This document shows, piece after piece, positions 1 to 6,039 of a DNA stretch of 8,138 nt. Every line of letters starts with the position of its first letter. The first letter of the stretch is position 1. The DNA comes from Syntrophomonadaceae bacterium (GTDB lineage Bacteria > Bacillota > Dethiobacteria > PWVN01): positions 1 to 8,138 of the forward strand of contig PWVN01000267.1 in the NCBI GenBank assembly GCA_003561835.1, read 5' to 3'. A program made the position numbers and the translations under genes. The notes under the pieces were generated by a model that saw only the letters and a list, made by a program, of their open reading frames with translations, searched no databases and was not told the origin of the DNA.

Positions 1-112
1 GTATCCACTCCTAAACCCTCTGCTAAGGCGGGCCTATTCATTTCCCCTCTTAATTTCGCTGCCGGCCTCGTCAATCCCTGCCAGGGGCCTTCAAGGATGT
101 GATGGCTGTTCC

Positions 113-388
113 TTGAGAAAAACTTCCGGGAAATCTTTCTCCCAGACAGGTACAGACAGGAAGGCCAGCGAATATATTCTGAAACGAATTGTATACGGGA
201 TTGATGACGTCCCCAAGCCCTTCAGCAGGGCCTTCGGCCTGGACACCCAGCATGTACTGACCATGTTTGGCACCACGGTGACGGTGCCTTTTTTCTGACT
301 CCCGCCATGCAGGTGTCCCCCGAAAAAACCGCCCTGCTGGTGGCGCGGCAGCCATGCTGTCGGCCGGGGTGGCCACCAATTTTTGCCG
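113..388 (+). pseudogene. NCS2-family (xanthine/uracil) permease, N-terminal remnant
   Basis: This is the broken start of a nucleobase:cation symporter-2 permease, a membrane protein that imports xanthine or uracil. Frame 1 (113-295, TTG start) reads through YGIDDVPKPFSRAFGL and then QHVLTMFGTTVTVPFF, which match the NCS2 N-terminus and the conserved G-x-QH-(V/L)-x-MFG-(A/T)-T-V-x-VP motif of its first membrane helix. It stops at TGA 296-298, just after a run of six T. The protein sense continues in a second frame from 295 (LTPAMQVSPEKTALLVA) and in a third from 345 (AAMLSAGVATNFC), as expected of an NCS2 helix 1 to helix 2 segment. Two single-base shifts therefore interrupt it. Similarity ends near 386, so roughly four fifths of the usual 430-450 residues are missing. 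The ribosome-binding site of the next gene begins at once. The family call rests on motif recall only. Confidence 0.72.
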
Positions 389-393
389 AGGAG
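388..393 (+). promoter_or_regulatory. Ribosome-binding site of the FabH-like gene
   Basis: GAGGAG lies seven bases before the ATG at 401. It selects that ATG over an in-frame TTG at 383, which would add six residues (MPRSGK) and would place this site inside the coding sequence. Confidence 0.75.
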
Positions 394-400
394 TGGTAAA

Positions 401-1483
401 ATGAACTATGCTGCGATTACCGGGTGGGGCAAATGTATGCCCCCCGCTGTCCTCACCAACGAAGACCTCTCCACCTTTCTGGATACCGATGACGAGTGGA
501 TCGTCAGCCGTACGGGAATGAAGGAACGCCGCGTTTCCCATGTGCCCATCAGCGACCTGGCCCATGTGGCCTCCGTCCGGGCCCTGGCCGCCGCCGGGGT
601 TGACGCCAAAGAGGTGGACCTCATCATCTTCGGCAGCTGTTCGCCGGATGAGATCGTCCCCAATACCGCTTCCCGCATCCAGCTGCTTCTGGGCATCAGA
701 ACGGCAGCCGTCTTCGACATCAACACCGCCTGCACCAGCGGCATGTACGCCCTGTCCATCGCCACCTCCATGATCCGCACCGGGATCGCCCGGACTGCCC
801 TGGTCATCGGCGCCGAGGTGGCTTCCTCGGTGCAGGACTGGACCGACCGCAACGTGGCCGTACTGTTCGGGGACGGGGCGGCCGCCTTCGTCCTGCAGGG
901 GACGGAGAAAAGGGAGGGGATCCTGGCGGAAAAGCTGGGCTGCTATGCGGATGCCCGGGACATCCTGCGGGCCAACGGCATCGGCATGCGCTATGCCGAC
1001 GGCCGGACCATCCTGGGGACCATCTGGTGGGACTTTCACGGGCAGGAGATTTTCAAGCGGGCTGTGATGGGGATGTGTGAAGCCTCCCAGGAAGCCCTGG
1101 AGAAGGCCGGTTTGTCGACGGAAGAAATTGACCTGGTGGTGCCCCACCAGGCCAACCTGCGCATCATCGATTTCGTGGCCAAAAGGCTCAAGGTAGAGCC
1201 TGAACAGGTCTTCATCAACATCCACAAGTACGGAAACATGTCCTCGGCCACGACCCCGGTGGCCCTGGTGGAAGCCGTTGAGGAGAGCCATGTGAAGCCC
1301 GGCGCCCACATCCTCCTGCCCGCCTTCGGGGCAGGCCTCTCCTACAGCGCCCACGTCATCCGCTGGGGCGAGCGGGTCACGCCCATGAGCACTTCGGATA
1401 TCGAACTCCCCTCCTGTGAAAAGACAGCCCTGGAGATCGTCAGGGAATTCATGAGCCGGCCCCGGGCCGGGGGGCCCTATTAG
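401..1483 (+). CDS. 3-oxoacyl-ACP synthase III family protein (FabH-like)
   Basis: This 360-aa thiolase-fold condensing enzyme resembles beta-ketoacyl-ACP synthase III, which condenses an acyl-CoA starter with malonyl-ACP to begin fatty acid synthesis. The full catalytic triad is visible: Cys111 in NTACTSGMYAL, His249 in VPHQANLRI and Asn279 in KYGNMSSATTP. DEWIVSRTGMKERR (31-44) is the conserved N-terminal FabH motif, FGDGAAAFVL (156-165) is typical of the family, and AFGAGLSYSAHVIRW (308-322) ends the core. Escherichia coli FabH has 317 residues; this protein carries about 35 more at the C-terminus, from W322 to the end (WGERVTP, then ELPSCEKTALEIV). No acpP, fabD, fabG or fabF lies nearby, so it may not be the housekeeping FabH. 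It could instead prime a special acyl chain or be a salvage-type FabH accepting medium-chain acyl-CoA. Family assignment is firm; substrate is unknown. Confidence 0.93.
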   Translation: MNYAAITGWGKCMPPAVLTNEDLSTFLDTDDEWIVSRTGMKERRVSHVPISDLAHVASVRALAAAGVDAKEVDLIIFGSCSPDEIVPNTASRIQLLLGIRTAAVFDINTACTSGMYALSIATSMIRTGIARTALVIGAEVASSVQDWTDRNVAVLFGDGAAAFVLQGTEKREGILAEKLGCYADARDILRANGIGMRYADGRTILGTIWWDFHGQEIFKRAVMGMCEASQEALEKAGLSTEEIDLVVPHQANLRIIDFVAKRLKVEPEQVFINIHKYGNMSSATTPVALVEAVEESHVKPGAHILLPAFGAGLSYSAHVIRWGERVTPMSTSDIELPSCEKTALEIVREFMSRPRAGGPY

Positions 1484-1518
1484 AAGTTCGATCATCTACC
1501 CGGCAAAGCGGGGATGGT

Positions 1519-1536
1519 TTCTGCCACCGGGCAGGA
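1519..1536 (+). terminator. Possible weak terminator hairpin after the FabH-like gene
   Basis: CTGCC (1521-1525) and GGCAG (1530-1534) pair around a four-base ACCG loop, and the stem can extend by a T-G and a T-A pair. It lies about 35 bases after the stop codon. There is no proper T-run behind it, only TCCTTT, so intrinsic termination would be weak. The rest of the 183-base gap between the two convergent genes shows nothing else convincing. Confidence 0.25.
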
Positions 1537-1666
1537 ATCCTTTCGCTCCGCCAGCAAATAAAAAACCGCCCCAGGAGGCGTGCAAGGGATTTCCGCTGAC
1601 AGGTAAAAAGGGGTGCCTTATAAACCCTTCTACGAGTTAGAGGCTCATTTACCGGTGTTAATTTCT

Positions 1667-2161
1667 TCAGGCCACCTTGCGGCTGAGTTTGAATTTTACC
1701 CCATAGCTGTAGTGATATTTTCCCAGGCGGGTTGTGGCGAAGTCTGTCCTCTCCCTCACGATGGTCCCCAAAACCCCGACAGGCACCCCCGTAATTTCAT
1801 CCCAGTTAATATCGAACATGATGACCAGGACTTCCCCCGCTTCCAGGGGCACGGGGGATGCCAGAAGGAGCCCTGTTTTGGAGAGGTTCAAAATGATCCC
1901 GTTTTCCAGAGTTTCCCCCCTTTCCCCGTCCATGAGGGGAAAGTAGGCCGCTTCGATGTTCATGGGGAAGCGTTTCGCCTTTCGCCGTTCCGCCTGCTGC
2001 ACGGATAGCTCCGCCGTGGAGCAGAGTTCCATGGCCTTCTTGGCCATCCCGATGGTCAGTTTCAATGCGGTACGAAGTTGGTCAGGGCCGTACATGTGGA
2101 GCTGTTGGCTGAATTTGTTGAGGGTTTTCAAATCGTCTTGAGGGGGCTTGGTTTCTGCCAT
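1667..2161 (-). CDS. PilZ-domain protein (putative c-di-GMP receptor)
   Basis: This 164-aa cytoplasmic protein ends in a PilZ domain (about residues 58-161), the common bacterial receptor for cyclic di-GMP. Both ligand-binding motifs are intact: RxxxR as R60-KAK-R64 (ERRKAKRFP) and (D/N)xSxxG as N92-L-S94-K-T-G97 (LNLSKTGLLL). Both suggest real c-di-GMP binding. Residues 1-57 form a separate, mostly helical region (KTLNKFSQQLHMYGPDQLR, then LTIGMAKKAMELCSTAEL). There is no YcgR-N domain, response-regulator domain or membrane segment. The ATG at 2161 was chosen because AGGAGGTG precedes it; the open frame extends upstream to 2428, but that stretch overlaps the promoter. The gene converges on the FabH-like gene and diverges from the transporter operon. 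Its partner (motility, export or surface polymer) cannot be told from the sequence. Confidence 0.92.
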   Translation of the reverse strand: MAETKPPQDDLKTLNKFSQQLHMYGPDQLRTALKLTIGMAKKAMELCSTAELSVQQAERRKAKRFPMNIEAAYFPLMDGERGETLENGIILNLSKTGLLLASPVPLEAGEVLVIMFDINWDEITGVPVGVLGTIVRERTDFATTRLGKYHYSYGVKFKLSRKVA

Positions 2162-2166
2162 CTGGG

Positions 2167-2174
2167 CACCTCCT
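2167..2174 (-). promoter_or_regulatory. Strong ribosome-binding site of the PilZ gene
   Basis: On the minus strand this reads AGGAGGTG, a near-perfect anti-16S match. Five bases separate it from the ATG at 2161. It fixes the start and rules out the 89-codon upstream extension of the open frame. Confidence 0.85.
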
Positions 2175-2266
2175 ATACGATATGCAGGCTCATCCGCCTT
2201 TAAAAACCGGTCCTGCAGTAATCCCGCCAAAAACTGCCTCTTAAAATATATTATTTCGACTATTTC

Positions 2267-2295
2267 CTTATAATTCCTTTCGGTAAAAATGTCAA
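2267..2295 (-). promoter_or_regulatory. Sigma-A promoter for the PilZ gene
   Basis: On the minus strand TTGACA (2295-2290, a perfect -35) is followed by a 17-bp spacer and TATAAG (2272-2267, five of six -10 matches). Transcription would start near 2260 and leave a leader of about 100 bases before the ATG at 2161. The sequence just upstream of the -35 is very AT-rich and could act as an UP element. Confidence 0.78.
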
Positions 2296-2296
2296 A

Positions 2297-2324
2297 TTCT
2301 AAAATAATGTAAATTTTTTTAGAA
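2297..2324. promoter_or_regulatory. Perfect 8-bp inverted repeat next to the PilZ -35 box
   Basis: TTCTAAAA (2297-2304) and TTTTAGAA (2317-2324) are exact reverse complements with a 12-base centre. The repeat begins one base beyond the -35 of the PilZ promoter, so it could be an activator or repressor site. It is AT-rich, so chance or a plain UP element are real alternatives. Confidence 0.4.
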
Positions 2325-2357
2325 AATATGGTCAATTGCTGCAGCATTTTCCCTGTA

Positions 2358-2376
2358 AACAGGATTATTTCCTGTT
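2358..2376. promoter_or_regulatory. Perfect 7-bp inverted repeat between divergent promoters
   Basis: AACAGGA (2358-2364), TTATT, then TCCTGTT (2370-2376) forms a 19-bp dyad, the size typical of a homodimeric repressor site. An overlapping shorter dyad, CCTG-TAAA-CAGG, runs from 2352 to 2363. Both lie between the two divergent promoters, about 60 bases from each -35 box. No T-run follows, so it is unlikely to be a terminator. Confidence 0.38.
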
Positions 2377-2434
2377 CAAGGCCCGTTTCCGAAGCTGCGC
2401 CCCACAAGTTTCGCCGCCTAAAGCACAATAAGAA

Positions 2435-2463
2435 TTGAAAAATACTGGTACTTTATGTATAAT
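2435..2463 (+). promoter_or_regulatory. Sigma-A promoter for the transporter operon
   Basis: TTGAAA (2435-2440), a 17-bp spacer and a perfect TATAAT (2458-2463) form a strong housekeeping-type promoter. Initiation is expected about seven bases past the -10, near 2470, which coincides with an in-frame ATG of the methyltransferase. Confidence 0.72.
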
Positions 2464-2469
2464 CATGCT

Positions 2470-3063
2470 ATGAATAATGACTCGATGCAATTGACCCTCC
2501 TCACCCTATTTGCCCTGGTATTGACGGTCAGGTATATGGCCAGCTTGACGAAAGGGATCAAGCCCGTCCTGCTGTTGAGAAGGGAAAAGAGACTTCGGGA
2601 AAAAGCCATCGAAGCGGTGCCGGTAGCTGCCGTCATGATGACAGCCCTGCTCATTCTCAGAAATATATTCACCCCTCACATCGGAGCATTTCTGGCTGCA
2701 GGTTTCATCCCGCCCCTCTTAATCCAGCGGTTCGGTTTTCTGCTCTCCTTTTCCTCCTTCATCCTCCTCATTACGGCCTACTGGTCCCTGGGCAGCAACT
2801 GGCGGGTCGGCACCGGCGATGAGGAGGTTAAGGAATTGGTTACCGGCGGGGTTTTCGCATACACCCGCAATCCCGTCTACCTCTTCTTCAACATGTTTCT
2901 CGGCGGCATCTTCCTCATCAACGGGCACCTCCTCATGCTGGCCTTCCTGGCCCTGGTCTCGGGCAGCCTGCACCTCCTCATCCTGGAGGAAGAGAAACTG
3001 CTGGAGAGAAGGTTCGGCAGCGTTTATGAGGATTACCGGAAGACCACACCCCGATACTTGTAA
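2470..3063 (+). CDS. Isoprenylcysteine carboxyl methyltransferase-family membrane protein
   Basis: This 197-aa integral membrane protein belongs to the ICMT/PEMT-like superfamily, which uses S-adenosylmethionine to methylate lipids or other membrane-embedded small substrates. The C-terminal half has the signature: WSLGSNWRVG (105-114), ELVTGGVFAYTRNPVYL (122-138) and EEEKLLERRFGSVYEDYRKT (173-192) ending in PRYL. Hydrophobic segments lie at about 7-22, 48-64, 75-103 and 140-172. An ATG at 2455 would add MYNHA, but it overlaps the -10 box and could not be read from the mapped promoter. ATG 2470 lies at the predicted transcription start and has no ribosome-binding site, implying leaderless translation; ATG 2485 is another option. 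The ABC ATPase gene starts 18 bases after the stop. Bacterial members rarely have a known substrate, so none is proposed. Confidence 0.85.
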   Translation: MNNDSMQLTLLTLFALVLTVRYMASLTKGIKPVLLLRREKRLREKAIEAVPVAAVMMTALLILRNIFTPHIGAFLAAGFIPPLLIQRFGFLLSFSSFILLITAYWSLGSNWRVGTGDEEVKELVTGGVFAYTRNPVYLFFNMFLGGIFLINGHLLMLAFLALVSGSLHLLILEEEKLLERRFGSVYEDYRKTTPRYL

Positions 3064-3081
3064 CCCGTCGGGGGATTTTTT

Positions 3082-3882
3082 ATGGAAGGGCTGACAGGTG
3101 AAATGGCCAATGCCAGTACCGTGAAAATCGAGAATATGTCCAAACATTTCAAAACCACGGCGGCCCTGGGGAACATTTCTCTGGAAATATTCCCCCGGGA
3201 AATCTTCGGTTTGCTGGGCCCCAACGGCTCGGGAAAAACCACGCTTTTGCGCATCCTGTGCACCCTCATGCTTCCCGACCCCGGGCATCGCAAAGGCGGC
3301 ACCTGCAAGGTCCTGGGTTATGACCTGCTCAAGGAGCAGGCGGAGATCCGCAAAAAGATCGGTTATGTCCCCCAGCAGGACGCCCTCTACGGCGATCTGT
3401 CCGCCCTGGACAACCTCATCCTCTTCAGCACCCCTTATTTTTTCAACCGTACCGAACAGCGAACGCGTGTTGACGACCTCCTGAACCAGGTCCTCCTCTT
3501 TGACAGACGCCATGACCTGGTGAAAACCTTTTCCGGCGGCATGAAGAAGAGGCTCTCCATTGCCTGTGCCCTGGTCCATAACCCCAGGGTTCTCTTCCTG
3601 GACGAGGTAACCGTGGGGCTGGACACATCCCTGCGCCATGAGATCTGGGGCCTCCTCAAGGAGCAGAAGAAACACAGTTCCATCGTCATCACAACCCACT
3701 ACATCCCGGAAGCGGAACAGTACTGCGACAGGGTTGCCCTCATGTTAAAGGGCAGCATTCTGGACATTGGCAGCCCCGGGGATCTCATCAGGAAGCACGA
3801 ACCCGCCGCAAACCTGGAGGAAGTTATGCTTGCCTATGAAAAAATCCGGCTTGCTCCCCAAAAAAAACCGAGGAGGTCTTGA
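3082..3882 (+). CDS. ABC transporter ATP-binding protein (ABC-2 exporter type)
   Basis: This 266-aa cytoplasmic ATPase would power the two permeases encoded downstream. All motifs are in order: Walker A GPNGSGKTT (46-54), Q-loop Q98 in YVPQQD, signature FSGGMKKRLS (140-149), Walker B VLFLDE (160-165, catalytic E165), D-loop GLD (169-171) and switch H196 in TTHYIPEAE. The usual LDEPTxGLD reads LDEVTVGLD, a mild change outside the catalytic residues. The layout matches the DrrA/CcmA-like ATPases of two-component exporters. The start at 3082 follows a GGGGGAT stretch; ATG 3103 would remove seven residues and is possible. The final TGA lies one base before the next ATG, indicating translational coupling. 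Residues 247-266 are basic and proline-rich (IRLAPQKKPRR). Confidence 0.95.
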   Translation: MEGLTGEMANASTVKIENMSKHFKTTAALGNISLEIFPREIFGLLGPNGSGKTTLLRILCTLMLPDPGHRKGGTCKVLGYDLLKEQAEIRKKIGYVPQQDALYGDLSALDNLILFSTPYFFNRTEQRTRVDDLLNQVLLFDRRHDLVKTFSGGMKKRLSIACALVHNPRVLFLDEVTVGLDTSLRHEIWGLLKEQKKHSSIVITTHYIPEAEQYCDRVALMLKGSILDIGSPGDLIRKHEPAANLEEVMLAYEKIRLAPQKKPRRS

Positions 3883-3883
3883 A

Positions 3884-4867
3884 ATGCGTCTACCCCAAGG
3901 CAGGTGGAAATACATTATTCTGACAGCGATTGTGATCCTGGTTTCTTCCCTCCCCCAGAGGGCTGGGCTGCAGGAGGGCAGGGACCTGGATGCGGAAATA
4001 TACGGACCCTCGAAGTTCGCTGCCGGAAAGACCGGGACTCTGCACCTAACCATACAAAACAATATCGTCGCCGGGTCCATTGACTCAACCGCCCTGCAGC
4101 TGGGACTGGGCCATTATTTCGGTGCAGCCGTGGGGGTGACGGCGGTCTTGAAAAGCAGCGATTCCCCCGTTACGGTGGAAACGGAACGGCTGCTGCTGGG
4201 CACGATTCCAAGCGGGGAAACCGTCTCTCCCATCCCCTTCACCTTGACTGTCGCAGACGACGCAGAGGGGGGCTTCTTCTCCCTTGAGCTGGAGCTGGCC
4301 TACAGGGTCCTGGAGGAGGTCCGGGTTGGACAAAAGATCGACTTCGAGTGGTTGGAAAAAACGGAAACCCTGGAGCTCACTGTAGAGGTCCTGGAAGAAC
4401 CCCTGAAATTCGGGGCATCGGATATCAATACGGTCTTGCGGGTGGGGATGAAGGACCAGCTGTCCCTGACCTTTACCAATGAAGGCAGGGAGACGGCGGA
4501 TAAAGCCCAGGTCAAGATCAGCGCCGTCTCTCCCCTCTCCATGACGGATGATACGGCTTACCTGGGCACCCTGGAACCGGGAGGTTCAGCGGTGGGCATC
4601 TTCGGCCTGAGAATTGCAGGTGATGCCATTCCCAAGGAATATCTTATCCAGGCGCAGGTAAAATACTTCGATGGGGACGGCCAGGAAGCCCTCTCGGAAC
4701 CCTTCCGGATTCCTGTTGAAGTCCTGCCCCGGGGCCCTGTGGTGGGGGAAGGGCTCCAATCACCCCTGGCCGGCGGCCTTCTGGGCTTCGCCTCCGCAGG
4801 CCTGATTTTTTTCCTCTGGATGAGAATTTCTGCCCCCAGGAAAAGAAAACCCTTCAGCAGCGAGTAG
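3884..4867 (+). CDS. Secreted, C-terminally membrane-anchored protein with Ig-like domains
   Basis: The 327-aa product begins with a Sec-type signal or anchor (RLPQGRWKY, then IILTAIVILVSSLP at 11-24). The outer part appears to hold two beta-sandwich repeats, about 36-171 and 176-282. Each opens by describing an extended strand and a turn: KTGTLHLTIQNN (49-60) and KDQLSLTFTNEG (190-201). Each later has a matching LGTIPSGETVSP or LGTLEPGGSAVG (105-116, 228-238), as in CARDB/NEW3 or COG1361-type Ig-like domains. A single membrane helix (about 296-313, LAGGLLGFASAGLIFFLW) and a basic tail RKRK end it. Predicted topology puts the domains outside and the tail inside. The ATG at 3884 follows AGGAGG by seven bases. 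Its place between the ATPase and permeases suggests an extracytoplasmic partner of the exporter. The fold call is from pattern only. Confidence 0.85.
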   Translation: MRLPQGRWKYIILTAIVILVSSLPQRAGLQEGRDLDAEIYGPSKFAAGKTGTLHLTIQNNIVAGSIDSTALQLGLGHYFGAAVGVTAVLKSSDSPVTVETERLLLGTIPSGETVSPIPFTLTVADDAEGGFFSLELELAYRVLEEVRVGQKIDFEWLEKTETLELTVEVLEEPLKFGASDINTVLRVGMKDQLSLTFTNEGRETADKAQVKISAVSPLSMTDDTAYLGTLEPGGSAVGIFGLRIAGDAIPKEYLIQAQVKYFDGDGQEALSEPFRIPVEVLPRGPVVGEGLQSPLAGGLLGFASAGLIFFLWMRISAPRKRKPFSSE

Positions 4868-4873
4868 ACAGGT

Positions 4874-4880
4874 AAAGGAG
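4874..4880 (+). promoter_or_regulatory. Ribosome-binding site that selects a TTG start
   Basis: AAAGGAG lies eight bases before TTG 4889. The next in-frame ATG, at 4922, has no such site. The TTG is therefore the likely start of the first permease, which may lower its translation relative to the second permease, which has an ATG. Confidence 0.7.
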
Positions 4881-4888
4881 CGGTACCC

Positions 4889-6019
4889 TTGCGGCTGCAA
4901 AATATCCGGATCCTATTCCTCATGGAGCTTAAAAAACTCTGGAACGACAAGCTGGAACTGCTGATCTTGATCTTCGGGGCCATTCTCCTCTGCCTGGCCT
5001 TTGGCTATGTAGCCTACAGCAGCCCCGGGGATATGGATATTGCCGTGTATGTAGACACCTACGCCAAACCCGGCCTTTTCCCCCACGGGGAAACCGCTGA
5101 TATCCTCACGGACCTGCAGGAGTCCCCCTATTTCTCCCTGACTGCAGCCTCCTCCCGCAGGGAAGCCCTTCAACGGCTCAACGGCCAGAAGAGCCGGGCC
5201 GCCGTAATCCTGGAAGAAGATGCTGCCGGCCTGGCCCATGTCCGGGTCACCCTGGATGCAACGGACCTGACCATCCAGCAAATTGTCCATAGCGAACTGC
5301 TGCGAATCCTGCAGACCCAAGGCATCCCCTCGACCCTTGAACCCCCCAGGGCCCCGGGGCTGCCGGAAAACGCCCTCACCCCCCTGGCCCTGAGCCTTAC
5401 AACCAATGAGAGCCAAAAGACCAAGCTCTTCGATGCCACGGCCTCCCCCTTCATGGTCCTCATCATCCTGGGTGTCTGCCTCCTGACCTCCGTCACCGCC
5501 CTGACATCCGAGAGGACCATAGGCACCTTTGAGCGGGTCTTTGCCATCCCCTTCAAAAGATCAGAGATTCTCATCAGCAAGGCCCTGGCCCGGAGTATGG
5601 TGGCTGTGGCAGTTTCGGCCATTATCCTCTTGACCCTCAGGCTGGTTTTTGATATCGCCATGGCCAGGCCCGGCCTGGCCATGCTGGCGGCCGTCCTCAT
5701 CGGCATCAACGGCGTAGCCTTCGGCCTGTTGATTTCCGCTATTACCCGGATCGAACTGGAATCCGTTTCTCTGGGGATTACCTCCTGGTTCCTCTTCATC
5801 ACCCTGATGGGGTTCATGTGGCCCCTGGAAACCATGCATCCCTGGTTTCAGAGCATCGCCTTTTTTACCCCCTTTTTCCACGGCGTTTATGCCATGAGGC
5901 ACATCAACCTGCTGGGGTGGGACCTCTACCAGGTGCTGCCCTCCTTTGCATGGCTCAGCGGGTTTATTCTACTCCAGCTGGTTTTATCCACCCTGCTTTT
6001 AAAGAGGGAGATCAACTAG
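4889..6019 (+). CDS. ABC-2 type transporter permease (first of tandem pair)
   Basis: This 376-aa membrane protein has the ABC-2 exporter permease layout. Helix 1 is at about 23-43 (LELLILIFGAILLCLAFGYV), a large extracytoplasmic domain follows at about 44-185, and five more helices lie near 187-205, 236-255, 262-285, 292-312 and 355-372. The cytoplasmic segment SERTIGTFERVFAIPFKRSE (207-226) is the conserved coupling region of ABC-2 permeases that contacts the ATPase. The start is TTG, supported by its ribosome-binding site. It is a clear paralog of the next gene: both share FGYVA after helix 1, SEI(I/L) with a following K, TLR(L/V)VFDI, INGV-x-FGL-x-ISA-x-TR-x-E and (F/L)-x-WP-x-ETMHP. The long outer loop resembles YhgE/Pip or DrrB-like subgroups, and could contact the anchored protein encoded just upstream. 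Confidence 0.92.
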   Translation: MRLQNIRILFLMELKKLWNDKLELLILIFGAILLCLAFGYVAYSSPGDMDIAVYVDTYAKPGLFPHGETADILTDLQESPYFSLTAASSRREALQRLNGQKSRAAVILEEDAAGLAHVRVTLDATDLTIQQIVHSELLRILQTQGIPSTLEPPRAPGLPENALTPLALSLTTNESQKTKLFDATASPFMVLIILGVCLLTSVTALTSERTIGTFERVFAIPFKRSEILISKALARSMVAVAVSAIILLTLRLVFDIAMARPGLAMLAAVLIGINGVAFGLLISAITRIELESVSLGITSWFLFITLMGFMWPLETMHPWFQSIAFFTPFFHGVYAMRHINLLGWDLYQVLPSFAWLSGFILLQLVLSTLLLKREIN

Positions 6020-6039
6020 TTCCTGAAAGGAGGCCCATC

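Noticed and set aside
1..112. Possible purine riboswitch before the permease remnant
   Set aside because: Xanthine permease genes often have one, but I see no paired stems with the conserved junction bases in this stretch.
71..1495. 474-codon open frame on the minus strand covering the FabH-like gene
   Set aside because: It lies fully antisense to a gene with intact catalytic motifs, is rich in Gly, His, Asp and Pro as expected of GC-biased shadows, and has no ribosome-binding site or recognisable domain.
1530..1615. Two vaguely similar stretches (GCAGGAATCC... and GCAAGGGATTTCC..., each ending in an A-run)
   Set aside because: They may be degenerate copies of an intergenic repeat, but alignment is poor and cannot be separated from chance without other copies.
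1605..1629. Possible terminator after the PilZ gene on the minus strand (AAGGG ... CCCTT then T-run)
   Set aside because: The stem has only four or five pairs with a mismatch and a long loop. The T-run is suggestive but the hairpin is too weak to call.
2162..2428. 89-codon upstream extension of the PilZ frame
   Set aside because: It contains the promoter and a perfect ribosome-binding site for the internal ATG, and its Ile/Lys/Phe-rich sequence reflects AT-rich non-coding DNA.
2719..3699. 326-codon open frame on the minus strand across the methyltransferase and ATPase genes
   Set aside because: It is antisense to two genes with clear family motifs, and its composition (Glu, Gln, Gly and His rich, no motif) is that of a shadow.
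5170..5835. 221-codon minus-strand frame inside the first permease
   Set aside because: It is rich in Arg, Met and Ser with no domain, and is fully antisense to a strongly supported membrane protein.
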